NCBI GenBank assembly: GCA_029582155.1
Contig: CM055902.1
Location: 18,673,248 to 18,737,247 of the forward strand
Direction of reading: 5' to 3'
From: Panopea generosa
Lineage: Eukaryota > Mollusca > Bivalvia > Adapedonta > Hiatellidae
DNA: 64,000 nt
The notes under the pieces were generated by a model. It did no database searches. It was given only the letters and a program-made list of their open reading frames with translations, and was not told where the DNA came from. Shown in pieces: positions 12,232 through 23,862 of the stretch. Numbering within the stretch: the first letter of the stretch is position 1; each line of letters begins with the position of its first letter. A program made the translations under genes and the position numbers.

Positions 12232-12639
12232 TTGATATATAATCTACTTATTGGTCTGGAAATGGCAATGCATGTTCAATAAACAAAACAAATTATGGAT
12301 TAGAAAATTGGTCTCATGAGTTGTACATCGAATGACTTTAAAAGCGCAACACTCAGACAAATAGCAATGAAATATTGAGATTTTATTTGATAATATAACA
12401 ATAAACATTCCCTGGATATTATCATCAAAATATATTGCGATTATCACTTATTTATAGTGATTTGAAATATACAGCCCCTGTGACCTCAATTCATAAAATC
12501 AGTATCTTGTATAGCCTCCTTGCTCATTGAGACACGCACGACAGCAAAACGTATTTTTTATATCTCGGCTTGTGGTTCGGTGATTTCAATGATTTAAAAA
12601 ATTGAAAGCAAATAACATAGAAACAAATCAGAATACCAA

Positions 12640-12835
12640 ATTACAGATAAACTAATTTGTTATAATCAATAACGGCACCGATACAACATTATAAATACTA
12701 TCAGATTAAAGTTTCCCATGGATAAGCAGAACGCAATCAATGAAAGAAATGTGTAAAATTGGTTTAATAATTCTTATTATTGGACATAATAAAATGTGTA
12801 ATACCCTCACATCCATGAGCATCGGCAGTATATTT
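12640..12835 (+). repeat. Dispersed repeat R2, copy 1
   Basis: Shares ACAATCAATAA-like, TTCCCATGG, AATTGGTTTAATAATTC and GTGTAATACCCCTCACA-type blocks in the same order with 20395-20575. Confidence 0.65.
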
Positions 12836-13807
12836 ATTTAGTTAATATAAAGTAGGAACGCCAGCGACTCGTGGAGTCAAAACCACGTGACAAATTTCAC
12901 ATTTTGACAGAATATTGGTGAAAAACACATGCCTTCTCAAAATCGTGAAAATAGTAATTTTAACTGAAAGATCGGTCAATTTTTACCTCCAATAACAGAT
13001 AAAATAGAGATTCCTTTAATACCAACAATTTCTTTTCGGGAAGCATATCTAGCAATGTTATACACCGCGTAAATCGAATCTCAAGGCCACAATTTGCAAC
13101 TAAAATTTGACTTTTAAACAAAATGTTTTAAAAAATAGGTCCTTATAGCGAGAAAAAATCCGAAAACATCAGCAGGTAGCTCAACATCTCCTCTAGCGAC
13201 AGGCAAATTGTTTTAAAAAATCAGGAAAAACTTCTTTTTGTTTTTGCAGAAAAACAGATTCATCACTATTGCATTTAAGAATTGTAAATTGTGCAAAAAC
13301 AAGTTTTAAAATAAATATATAACTGTTTTAAAAAATATGTTTATTCAGATGACTGGCTGGGCAGGGTTGGATTTGTCCATGGCTAAAAATGCCGGTTATA
13401 TATTAGTATAAATAATAATCAATCACTTACATTTAGTAATAAACAACAGTGCATTTATAAACTTAATACAATTCTGAAACTAATTTCCATTAAAACATAT
13501 GCTTTAAATGCATTTTCTTCTATTAAAATTCATTAATAAAACATGCGACTATCGATTTCACACAATTATATCATGCATACCCGGCGCCTGACGCTGTATT
13601 AGTAAAATCCATAAACACGAGCAGAATAATGCAGACATTCGGAATACTTGGCCGATTTCCCATATGTCTAATCATGATGAATTGGCCTAGTATGAATGTT
13701 TGTAATGTTTGTAATGCACATTTCTCGCAAGTAAGTGATAAATAACGTGTACAATAATATGTTGAATAAAAATATCAATGCTTTAGGCTTTAATAATGTA
13801 TGTTAAT

Positions 13808-13890
13808 CAATGCAATGATGCCACACACTATTTCAGTAACCAATGCAATGGTGTCACACAGTATTTCAGTAATCAATGCAATGATGTCAC
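13808..13890. repeat. 36-bp tandem repeat, about 2.3 units
   Basis: Units contain AATGCAATGATG, CACAC and TATTTCAGTAA. Differences are single substitutions. Confidence 0.8.
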
Positions 13891-15417
13891 TTGTCCATTT
13901 GTAGTCTTAGTCTAATAGTTACTTTTTTTTACATATGATATAAACATTATAAGAAACAAATTCAGCTGTCAACAAACAAATACAGCAATTTACAAACAGT
14001 TATATGACACGTCATTCATAATTAGTACCACATTTGGTGTTTATAAGATTATTAATTACACCAGACTATCAATGGTTAACAGTTCACTATTTCAAAGTGA
14101 AACAATTAGATTAAGATGACAGATTTCGCTGAATAAAATAAGATTATGCCAATGCCAATGAAGTTTGCATGTGTTCCATTGTAATCTTTCAAGATGATTA
14201 CAAGCACGAGTGGATTTTATTGATTAATAATAAATATATGAGTCATTAGTTAATACAATGGAGTCAGTGGTTTCAGAAGATGTATAAAGAAATAATTGAT
14301 GGCCAGATGGGCGAAACAAAGAAAAACGATCAGAATAACTCACTTGAACTATCGACTCATATGACCTAACGAGAGGTCAAATAGGGCCTTACTTAAACTC
14401 TAAAATTCAACTGATTAACCAATCATTTGACTTACAGATCAGAAAAATGAGAATCATCCCTTTTCCCATAGCTTTTCCATGTAAAAATCAAAATGTCCTT
14501 ACTAGGTCCTTATATACCCTAGCCCCTTTATTTAAACAAACTGCTCATAATTATGAACTATTTACACTAAATATGAACAAATTAGTTGTGGCATTGTTTC
14601 TAAAGGAAAATTCGGTGTAAAGGAGGATACGTTTAGGTGCTTCCATACATTGACTTTTATCAATGTTCTAAGTTTCACTGAATTCATACCCTTAAGGATT
14701 TGGAAATGGACAGAATCAAACGGTCACAACTCTGTTAATAATTATTGAAACAAATACAGTATGCAATCCACATTGGTAGCGATGCATCCTAGAATGTTTC
14801 ATAAATGTTCAACAAAACCGTTATAGAAAAATAGCATGGTAAAGGATTTAGTAATAGACGGAATCAAAAGGCAATAAATTATTTAAAAAATCATCAAACC
14901 GAAATACAGACACTATGCGCATCTCCACTTGGTAGTTATGCATCCTAGAAAGGTTCGTACAATTCCAACCACAGATTGTAAAAAAGTAGCAAGGACAAAA
15001 AAGCAAATCAATTATTTCCTAATGTGGAGAATCAATTGGACATAACTCCGTAAAAAAATCATCGAAACAAACTTCAAAGACAATATGCATATCTTTACTT
15101 GATAATGATGCCTCATAGAACGTTACATACATTTGAAACAAAACGTTTCAGAGAAATATTGTGGACATGGATTGTGTAATGGACCGAATCACAGGGTGAT
15201 AACTCATTAAACTGAAACAAGACAATATGGTTGGTGATGCACCACTTGTTGGTGATGCATCCTAGTCAGATTAGTAAAATCTCAACAAGATGAAACATTT
15301 GAATAACTAGGGCAACATGTGTTCAAATTGAGCGGATTTTACATGTGGAACGTCGATGCTGACATTGACTATGGGTTGTTATATAAATACATCTTTTCAT
15401 ACACTTAGTGTAAACTA

Positions 15418-15490
15418 ATAGTCGTGATGAAGGATTGAACACACGACCATCCGATCATAGGTCTGATACCCTACCACAGAAACACGCGTT
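15418..15490 (-). repeat. tRNA-like SINE head (remnant)
   Basis: Paralogue of 745-812 in the other duplication copy. The B-box-like segment here reads GTGTTCAATCC on the minus strand. Confidence 0.45.
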
Positions 15491-16204
15491 TAATACATCC
15501 AATAACGTCTATAGATGCTCATGGTCCTTCTTTAAGGTTGGTTGAATATATTCCAACACTTTAAATAAAAAATACATGAGCAATTACTTTTAATTAACAA
15601 ACAAAATACAACTCAGGGATTTAGAAACCGTTAATGACATTTTCTACATGAAATGAAAATACTTACTTTCTCCAATAATATGTGAAAACAACTTCATTAC
15701 TCGTGATTCACTGGTTTAAATAACATGGACTTCAGCGATTATTTACAGTGTTTTTCTATCTACTGTCACTTGGTTTGATTTTCTATTTCAACGGGCTCTT
15801 AAGAAGCATGATACTGCTGAAGTCTAATTTAAGTTAGAAACATTTATACAAAAAAACGGACAAAATATTGAAAAAAAATTCACCAAATACCAAAAACCAC
15901 TTTTAGACCCCTAGGTCGAAAGATAAGCAACATTGTGTACACAGTGTGCTATAAAATTAAACTAATACTGGTTTAGTTACCTGCCCCTAATCTCCTCATT
16001 GACGCTTAGATTATTATTAAAACTGTTCCATCAACGTAGTTTCCTGATACTGTAAATACTTAAACATATATATATCATTCTGATATCATATTGCAAGGTT
16101 ATAATGTATGCAAGTATGTGATTTATGTTGCGTTGTTTGAATAGCATATAACAGTATCGTTTAGTTTAAATTTGTAATTACAATAGTAACCATGCAATAT
16201 TGTT

Positions 16205-16385
16205 GTTTTTATTCAAACATATTTGTCTTACTTCGATCGTGAAACAAGTTCTTACAACTTAGACAAATCATCCTCGAAGTCTTCCTTGGAAGAACCAGTA
16301 CTAGTAAAGTGTCCTGCTCGAACGCACGACCCACATATTCTAGGCCCGATGCTGTACCATTGGACCACGCACTCCACACAGCTTG
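16205..16385 (-). mobile_element. tRNA-derived SINE (shortened)
   Basis: Paralogue of the SINE at 4700-4958. The minus-strand head has GTGGTCCAATGGTACAGCAT and ends near GTGCGTTCGAGC. About 30 bases of the head/body junction present in copy A are missing here. Confidence 0.65.
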
Positions 16386-17044
16386 TGCCAACGAAACATG
16401 AGTAATATGTCATGGAGTTAATAAACTATCAATATATTGTGCAAACTGGCTTATTAAACCACAATATGAGCTGTTGGTAGGATAGCGTACTCGAATACCT
16501 TAAATAATTAAATACAACCTAAATTATCATAACCTGTCCTAAAAGCAACTTTAAACCGACTAATAAACTGGCACGAAAACATTTGAGCAGCCACATTGAA
16601 AATCAAAAATGTTTTGACCTACCTTACAGGAGAAATGCTCTCTATATCTTTAAATATATAATCAATGTGTAGACAATGCATGAAATAATAAGACATACTT
16701 TTGTACAGCTATGACCAGTTTTATTTTGTCATTACATGCCTATTTTTGTATGTGTTTAAATATGTTCGTTTTCAATAAATGTGCTATTATGTGATAGTTT
16801 AAGAGAAAAAAACGTGTGTAAATCAATCAACATATGCTCATAACAAACAGACAGACGCATTATAAATGTTGTGTTATATGGAATAACGAGCTTCAATTTG
16901 AAAAGTATTAAAGGGAAATAATGTTATGATGGGGAATACTTTTAAGTAAAAGTGAATATCCTTAAACCAAAATCTAGGTTTCTGTTCATGTTAAGAACAT
17001 TTATACACAATTTAAATAATCTGAATATTAAGCGTCGTGTTATG

Positions 17045-17200
17045 CCATCGAGGGCTAACAACGATCAGTTAACATAAGTACTTTTTCCTTGGATCATATA
17101 GGTCTAACCAGTACTCGAGCAAAACCATCTTCGCGAAAAACTGATAACTGTCCTACTTGAATCAGTAGAGAGAATCGAATGAAAATGAGACGCAATGTCG
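17045..17200 (-). repeat. Dispersed repeat R1, copy 2 (minus)
   Basis: The minus strand includes CTACTGATTCAAG, GACAGTTATCAGTT, GCGAAGATGG, TGCTCGAGTACTGG and, at the far end, GTTAGCCCTCGATGGCATAA. The last block is also present in the copies at 57890 and 63190. Confidence 0.7.
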
Positions 17201-17211
17201 TATATCAAGCA

Positions 17212-17290
17212 TCAGAGAGATTCTGGCTGGGTTGGGATTCGAACTCACGACCCCTAGATTGATATTCAGACACGCTACTGACTGAGCAAA
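17212..17290 (-). repeat. tRNA-like SINE head
   Basis: On the minus strand GCTCAGTCAGTAGCGTG is followed by GTGAGTTCGAATCCC, a good B box. It lies next to repeat R1 in both duplication copies, so the two may form one SINE-like unit. Confidence 0.55.
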
Positions 17291-17539
17291 CTAAAACAAT
17301 TATCAATGAATATAAATATACACAAATTCATTAAATCTATTGAAGAAAACTTAAGTTATATATCAAACGGAAACCGTTTCATATATTTAAGCAACAGTGA
17401 CCCTGACCCGATTTCAGTTTCAATAACACAGCAGCGATTGTTTAATATTTTCCCAACCTACAGTCACTTGATTTTATTTTCTAAATTAACGGTCTCCTAA
17501 GAAGTGCGATGCTGCTGAAGTCTAATTCATGTTAGAAAC

Positions 17540-18210
17540 ACTCAAACTCAAAAGAAAGTGTGCACATTTATATTTTTGATTTTCTGAAAATCGAATGAAG
17601 GAAAACTATCATGTGTGGTATCAACTTTTAGCTTATTCAGTTAACTTTCTAACCAATATGTTTAGTATTGAAATTGGATAAAACGTATGACGCCTTTACA
17701 TGGATTAGGGGTCAAAATAAAAAAAACACAAATAGCCCAACTGATTTTTTAGGGTGCCCTGCCGGATCGAAGACGGTCGGCAACAGTTTGCATAACTCTA
17801 TACGTAACTTGATTATAGTGTTTCTATGACAATTAAGTGCCTGTGAAACTACAGCGAATGAATCATCTCTGCCCAGTATTATTAAGGCGTCATTATTCTG
17901 ACGTTCTGATAGCCGTGGCATATTCGCTGTTATAAATGTTCAAAATACAGTGATATTCGCACTATACATGTGTGAAAGAATGTAGAAAAACAAGTTTGTA
18001 CTAATGTACGCATGTTTAACGTGGAAATCCTGCAAAATCACAAGTTGGGCTATTACTTAATAACTAGCCATAGTTTGACTAATTTTTGGTTGTGGCTATA
18101 AACCGTTATTACCCATATACTTATGTTTTAAATTAACAACTTTATATTTGAAGAATTAAAATAATCAAAATATAAAACGTGCACACTTTCTTTTGCGTTT
18201 GAGTTTGAGT
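17540..18210 (-). mobile_element. Short Tc1-type transposon with about 40-bp terminal inverted repeats
   Basis: The left end ACTCAAACTCAAAAGAAAG... and the right end ...TTTGCGTTTGAGTTTGAGT are inverted copies over about 40 bases, with a small indel. Both ends share GAAAGTGTGCAC inside. The element is about 671 bp. It encodes only the start of a transposase on the minus strand, so it is an internally deleted, non-autonomous copy. The related sequence at 1175-1200 and 15828-15850 runs through the same point without it, giving an empty site. Confidence 0.75.
17712..17921 (-). pseudogene. Tc1-like transposase N-terminal fragment
   Basis: Starts MPRLSERQNNDALIILGR and continues with VVSQALNCHRNTIIKLR, a pattern of the N-terminal helix-turn-helix that Tc1/mariner transposases use to bind their terminal repeats. 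GHPKKS follows at the position of the GRPKKT-like linker (GRPR motif). The frame then ends, about 70 codons in all, against roughly 340 in a complete transposase. The DDE catalytic domain is absent. The frame between the helix-turn-helix and GHPKKS looks shifted. It lies inside the inverted-repeat element 17540-18210. Confidence 0.7.
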
Positions 18211-18520
18211 ATATATACAAATATTTTAAACACTAAATACAATTCAGAGATTTAGAAACGGTTCATGGCACTACCAACATAAAATAAAAATGCATTACAA
18301 TGTCCATAATAGTGTAAACCGTGAGTGGTTTAGTCTGGATTCACATGATTAAATAATATAACGGCCATGGTTTAAAATGTTTTCCTATTGATTTGTTAAC
18401 ATATTCTTAAAAATTGCGGTATTGCTAGCATTAGGTTTGTCAATATCACAGTAAATATAATTCAGATATTTGAAATTAATTCATAACAATACAAATGTAA
18501 ACTAAGAAAGACTTACGGTT
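18211..18520 (+). repeat. Related dispersed-repeat segment
   Basis: AATTCAGAGATTTAGAAAC and GGCACTACCAACATAAA match blocks near 925-970, 15610-15660 and 9310-9350. There is no coding content. It leads directly into the satellite. Confidence 0.55.
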
Positions 18521-18522
18521 TT

Positions 18523-20250
18523 CACCGAACATGGCTTGAACTTTGTCTGGAAAATATTTTTAAGCAACTTCAGTGTGTAACACGCGGGTGCAAGTCTTGA
18601 GCTTAGTCTGGAAAATATGTTAAAGCAACTTCAGTGTATAACAAAGGGGGTGCAAGTCATGAATTTTGTCTGGAAAATATTTTAAAGCACTTTTAATGTG
18701 TAACACGGGGAGTGCAAGGCTTGAACTGTGTCTGGAAAATATTTTACAGCAACTTCAGTGTGTAACACGAGGTGTGCAAGTCTTAAGCTGTGTCTGGAAA
18801 ATAGGTTTAAGCAAATTCAGTGTTTAACACGGGGGTGCAAGGCTTGGGCTATGTTTGGAAAATATTTAAAAGCAAATTCAGTGTGGAACACGGGGGTGCA
18901 AGGTTTGGGCTATGTTTGGAAAATATTTTAAAGCAAATTCAGTGTGTAATACGGGGGTGCAAATCTTGAGAAGTGTCTAGAAAACACTTTAAAGCAAATT
19001 CAGTGTGGGGATGTAAGTCTTGGATTATGTTTGGAAAATATTTCTAAGCAAATTCAGTGTGTAATACGGGGGTGCAAGGCTTGGATTATGTTTGGAAAAT
19101 ATTTTTAAGCCAATTCAGTGTGTAACACAGGGGTTCAAGATTTGGGCTATGTTTTGAAAATATTTTTAAGCAAATTCAGTGTGTAACACGGGGTTTGCAA
19201 GGTTTGTGCTATGTTTTGAAAATATTTTAAAGCAAATTCAGTGTGTAATACGGGGGTGCAAATCTTGAGCTGTGTCTAGAAAACACTTGAAAGCAAATTC
19301 AATGTGAAACACGGGGAGGGGGGTAAGTCTTGGATTATGTTTGGAAAATATTTTCAAGCAAATTCAGTTTGTAACATGGGGATGCAAGGCTTGGAATATG
19401 TTTGGAATTTTTTTTTAACCAAATTCAGTGTGTAACACGGGCGTGCAAGACTTGGGCTATGTTTGGAAAATATTTTTAAGCAAATTCAGTGTGTAACACG
19501 GGGTTTGCAAGGTTTGTGCTATGTTTGGAAAATATTTTAAAGCAAATTCAGTGTGTAATACGGGGGGAAGCTTAAGATGTGTCTAGGAAACACTTTAAAG
19601 CAAATACAGTGTGTAATACGGGGGTGCAAAGCTTGAGCTGTGTCTAGAAAACACTTTAAAGCAAATTCAGTGTATAATACGGGGGTGCAAATCTTGAGCT
19701 GTGTCTAGAAAACACTTGAAAGCAAATTCAGTGTGAAACACGGGGGTGTAAGTCTTGGATTATGTTTGGAAAATATTTTCAAGCAAATTCAGTTTGTAAC
19801 ACGGGGATGCAAGGCTTGGATTATGTTTGGAAAATATTTTTAAGCAAATTCAGTGTGTTACACGGGGGTGCAAGATTTGGGCTATGTTTGGAAAAAATAT
19901 TTAAGCAAATTCAGTGTGTAACACGGGGTTTGCAAGGTTTGTGCTATGTTTGGAAAATATTTTAAAGCAAATTCAGTGTGAAATACGGGGGGGGGGGGGG
20001 AGCTTGAGCTTTGTCTAGGAAACACTTTAAAGCAAATACAGTGTGTAATACGGGGTGCAAAGCTTGAGCTGTGTCTAGAAAACACTTTAAAGCAAATTCA
20101 GTGTGTAATACGGGATGCAAAGCTTGAGCTGTGTCTAGAAAACACTTTAAAGCAAATTCAGTGTGCAATACGGGGGTGCAATGCTTGGGCTATATCTGGA
20201 AAACACTTTAAAGCAATTTCTGGTGTAACACGTGGGGGTGGGGTCTGATA
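18523..20250. repeat. Satellite, about 28 monomers of 61 bp, with higher-order structure
   Basis: The consensus monomer runs TATGTTTGGAAAATATTTT, AAGCAAATTCAGTGTGTAA, CACGGGGGTGCAAGG, CTTGGGC. Two main types occur: a TATGTTTGGAAAATATT type and a TGTGTCTAGAAAACACTT type. From 19271 the order of variants repeats with starts at 19271, 19700 and 20130, a period of 429-430 bp or seven monomers. A shorter five-monomer block starts near 18970. The first four monomers are most divergent. A run of about 14 G is at 19985-20000. Open frames here are by-products of the repeat. Confidence 0.95.
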
Positions 20251-20394
20251 ACACTGCAGCGTGTGTTTAAAATTTGTTTCAATTTACAGTCATTTGATAA
20301 ATTTTATTTTGCTGACCGCCAAATACGAGTATTTGCTTTTCGGAATTTATACAAAGTGTTATTTTTACGTTTGCACCATTTGTATACTATTTTG

Positions 20395-20575
20395 TGTCCG
20401 ATTTGTTACAATCAATAATTGCATCGAAACACAGCAATGAATAATAGTTGATCAAGGTTCCCATCAGAATAAAAATCAAAGGGGGAAATTTGAAGAATTG
20501 GTTTACTAATTCTTTAATTTGACATTATAATATAGTGTGTAATACCCCTCACACCCTGATCAAAGGCGCTTTGAA
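20395..20575 (+). repeat. Dispersed repeat R2, copy 2
   Basis: Direct counterpart of 12640-12835. Shared blocks include GTTACAATCAATAA, GGTTCCCAT, GAATTGGTTTA and GTGTAATACCCCTCACA. Confidence 0.65.
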
Positions 20576-21389
20576 ATATATTTTTTAAAGTATAATCCCC
20601 AGGAAAAAGAAACGTCCAAGATCATATTTCTAAACTCATGCATAACTTCCTGATATCCCTTTATGAATTTGTTTAATTGTTGTCAGACAATATGGCATAA
20701 ACAATGCGGTTGATATGGACAATGTGAAAAATAATTTAGCTAATATTAATTAAATTTTATCTATTTCAGTAATAGTGTTCTTGGCCCGATTTCCTTAACA
20801 TGTATTGTATTTGTGAACGCTATTTCATCAAAATGTCTCTAAGGAAAAGTTGTTGAGCGATAATAATTTCTAGCACCAGACCGGGGATTTAAAAAGGGAA
20901 ATAACTCACATATAGAATTTAGTGAGGTTGACCTTTATTCTACAGCAAACATTAATGATCTACCTAACATTTATAAAAAATTACCAGGTTTCGTTTATTT
21001 GAGTTACTGAGTTAATGTTGAACATTCTTTATGATAAAAAAGGGACACAAATCATGTTACAATTTACGTGAGAACCTCAAATACACTCATATGCAAGGTC
21101 TAATGGATCATGAAAAACGTGTAAGAGCTATTTAACGGATATTAAATAAGACGTAATTTGATTTTCGAAAAAAAACAACAGAATCAGAACTCTTGTAAAT
21201 TAATATTCAAGAGTTGAATTTCAATCCGATACAAAGTCTAGTAGTCAGCATTGTGCACAACCTTAAAAACAAGACATTGGCTGAACCGATGGAAGATTCC
21301 CGAACATGTGCTTTGTTAAGAAGTAGCTTCAATGTTTGTAAATGGAAAGTGGGTATAAACGGAAGATATTTCATGGAATAGATTTTTGG

Positions 21390-21820
21390 TGTTTCCTCAC
21401 ATTAACGTCTATCAATGTTCTGAAACTCATTGGATTTCCTTCAATATTCTTAAAGATCACAACTAGGATTCGCTCATGAACACAATCAAAGGGTTATAAG
21501 TCATCGAAACAAAGACAATATACACATCTCCACTTGGTAATGATGCAATTTAGAACGTTTCACACATTTCCAAAATGATTTTAGAGTAATAGCGTTAACA
21601 AATATGTGGTTATAAACAAAATCAAATGGCAATAACTCTGTAATATTTATTAACCCAAAACACAAGGTTAATTCTGTGTAAAATCATTAAACTGAAACAA
21701 AACCATATGCAAATATTCAATTGGTAGCGATGCATCCTATCAAGTTTAGTTAAGTTCCTACCAGATGTTGTAAAGAAATAGCGCGGAAAAACAAATAAGA
21801 GAACCATTTGGACCTAGGTC
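21390..21820 (+). repeat. Third, partial relative of the 1-600 / 14669-15290 repeat
   Basis: Begins with TCAATGTTCTGAAACTCATTGGA, as upstream of copy B. It carries two of the 165-bp units with GATGCAATTTAGAACGTTTC and GATGCATCCTATCAAG. Confidence 0.65.
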
Positions 21821-22613
21821 GCTCCCCTTATTTCACCTGTCACATCATTACAGAGTTTGAGAATTGTCTGTGTTCACATAGTATTCTTACGTAAAATATT
21901 TGGGCTCAAATGAAACACTAGTTCCTTTATTTGAACAAACTAGAAAACCCTACCGATAGGGACCATTATATCAACTATAAATACATTTAGCTGATTTATT
22001 CATGTTCCCCTGCTTACTCGTATATGTATTAAATCTCCTTAGAAGACCCAGTCTCTACAAATATGACTAAACACATTGAACACTAGCCGCTCTAATTTTT
22101 TTGGAGAAAAATATGTTTTAAAAATCCAATGTGTATCGTTTTTTCCACCCTGCTGATCCCTATGTTTATTTAATCTACTTTAAAGGACCGAGTGTTTAAT
22201 GTTATGGCTAAACAATACCCCAGATATCAAGATATTTTAAATAAATGAGGATTTTATAATTATAAGGGGCCAGCATGGTTAAAAAAGGATAAGATTGTGA
22301 ATTTGAAAACAATTTCTTCTCAATTTGTTTATATTTGGTATAAATGATCCCTTTGAATCGTCATTTAACAACACAGTCTCGAATATTTTGATCAAACGAC
22401 ACTCCAGATCTCAAGATGATTAAAAATAATTCCTGTAATGGATGACATAAAGAGATTTTCTATGTAAAAAAAAAGTCTCTCTTCACTTGAGATTCTAATT
22501 TATATGGATCATCTACACGCCTGGTAATCTCCGAAACCAACAAATAAATGTAATGCATTTTGTTCGGTAGCATTTCCGGTGCTGGTCCGGTCACAAGAAA
22601 TATTGACAACAAA

Positions 22614-23030
22614 GATGAGTCGTCTTCAATGTTTCCGTATTTTTCTTGTGTAAGAAAGAAAATGAAACATCGGGGAACATTCTACGATATATTTATGCAT
22701 ACCCTATTCACGCATACAGGTTCTTTTCAAATGTGATATTTTGTTTGTCTGTAATCACTTCTGTTAACGAAACGGCCAGGCAAATTGTGCCAAATTTCGG
22801 CATGAAAAGTGCAAACCAAGTTATTTCTTACCAGTTGCTCGAAGGATTGTAACTTGAATTGGCTTTAAATTGCCTATTGTATATGCCCGAGAAAGTCTTG
22901 TATTAAAAAACGCCACATGTACTTCATGTTCGATTTTTTTTGTGTTATGGTTCGGAAATGTATGTGATGGTTTTGTGAGGCATGTAATGGTTCGGCTGCA
23001 TTGAAACCCGCTCTATTCAAAACATTCTTA
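22614..23030 (+). repeat. Left arm of large palindrome
   Basis: Its reverse complement matches 24815-25219 with substitutions and small indels. Anchors are GAGTCGTC.TCAATGTTTCC, GTATTTTTCTTGTG, CATACAGGTTCTTTTCA, TTTGTTTGTCTGTAATCAC, AATTGGCTTTAAATTGC, GGAAATGTATGTGATGGTT and GGTTCGGCTGCATTGAAA. Open frames in the two arms share short segments (MFPYFSC, HTGSFQ), but both also contain stops, so coding origin is uncertain. Confidence 0.9.
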
Positions 23031-23862
23031 TGTTTTCTCATTACGTGTACATTCCTCCCCTATAAACACATACCGCTGAAACTCCATGGCGTATTAACAT
23101 ACGTTTTAAAGATCGTTGTTAACTGCAATATGTGTTTGTGTATATAATTAATTAATATATATGATATTTAGTTTAATTAAAAGAGAAAAGAGTGCAAAAT
23201 ATATCATTAAAATATCCGTTTACGCTAATGAATAATCAGATATTCTCTCATCCCATCGTTTAAGTCAGTAAGACGGTCATTACCTGTGGTGTGATTACCC
23301 GCAGAGTGGAATTGACACGTGTCATTCAAATAGTTTGGTAGGTGACCTATAGTTGTAAATAAAGAATAAGAATTCCTGTGTATGTCAAGTTATGTGTGCA
23401 TTTTGTTATGATATTTTATAGACAAAAATACACTAAATAAAATGTAGTGTACATATTAGGGTCGAACTCAAACACTTGTGTGGATTATGTTCATAATTTT
23501 TTAAAGACACATATAGATTATAATTTTAAAAAACAAATGAAAGAAAAAAGAGTTACAATTTGACTAGTCGAGTCGAACAAACCATGCATATGTATTATAC
23601 ATATGCGTGCTATGTTCAACTTGATTTAGCCAAGCAATTATATAGCCAAATTATTATAATATCATATATTTTTATATGCCTTCTCAAATAGATATTTACA
23701 TACCATCGAAACAATTGCTGTATATGAACGTATTGCCTTTAAATATATCAAAACTATATTAGATTGTTGAAGATATGCACGCATCTGTGTGCTAGTGTGT
23801 CCTGTCTAAAATATAAATTATACAATCTGAGACATGCATGTCATAGAGAAAAGATACTCATA
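23031..23862. other. Unique spacer between palindrome arm and transposon end
   Basis: AT-rich with no recognised element or reading frame. It has no counterpart near the right arm, so the palindrome is asymmetric. Confidence 0.6.

Larger units (their letters stand above)
11966..14590. other. No gene seen
   Basis: Contains a small inverted repeat around ATTGGT/ACCAAT (12179-12231), a segment at 12640-12835 that matches 20395-20575, and a 36-bp tandem repeat (13808-13890). Remaining sequence is AT-rich without recognisable coding or structural signals. Confidence 0.6.
14591..17422. repeat. Segmental duplication copy B
   Basis: Second copy of the 1-5662 segment, in direct orientation and lacking the 3.1-kb insertion. 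It includes a tRNA-like remnant (15418-15490), the SINE (16205-16385), repeat R1 (17045-17200) and the tRNA-like head (17212-17290). About 190 bp at 16850-17040 have no counterpart in copy A. Confidence 0.8.
20251..22613. other. No gene seen; repeats
   Basis: 20395-20575 is repeat R2 copy 2. 21390-21820 is a partial third relative of the duplicated segment at 1-600 (ACAATCAAAGGGTTATAA, CATCTCCACTTGGTAATGATGC). 22015-22430 holds three loosely related units of 130-160 bp around ATTTAATCT.CTT and CAGTCTC. The rest is unremarkable AT-rich DNA. Confidence 0.6.

Noticed and set aside
18728-20168. Several 67-codon open frames with repeated FALKCFLDTAQALHP-type or KANSVWNTG-type peptides
   Set aside because: They are by-products of the 61-bp satellite, present on both strands and in-frame only because some monomers lack stops.
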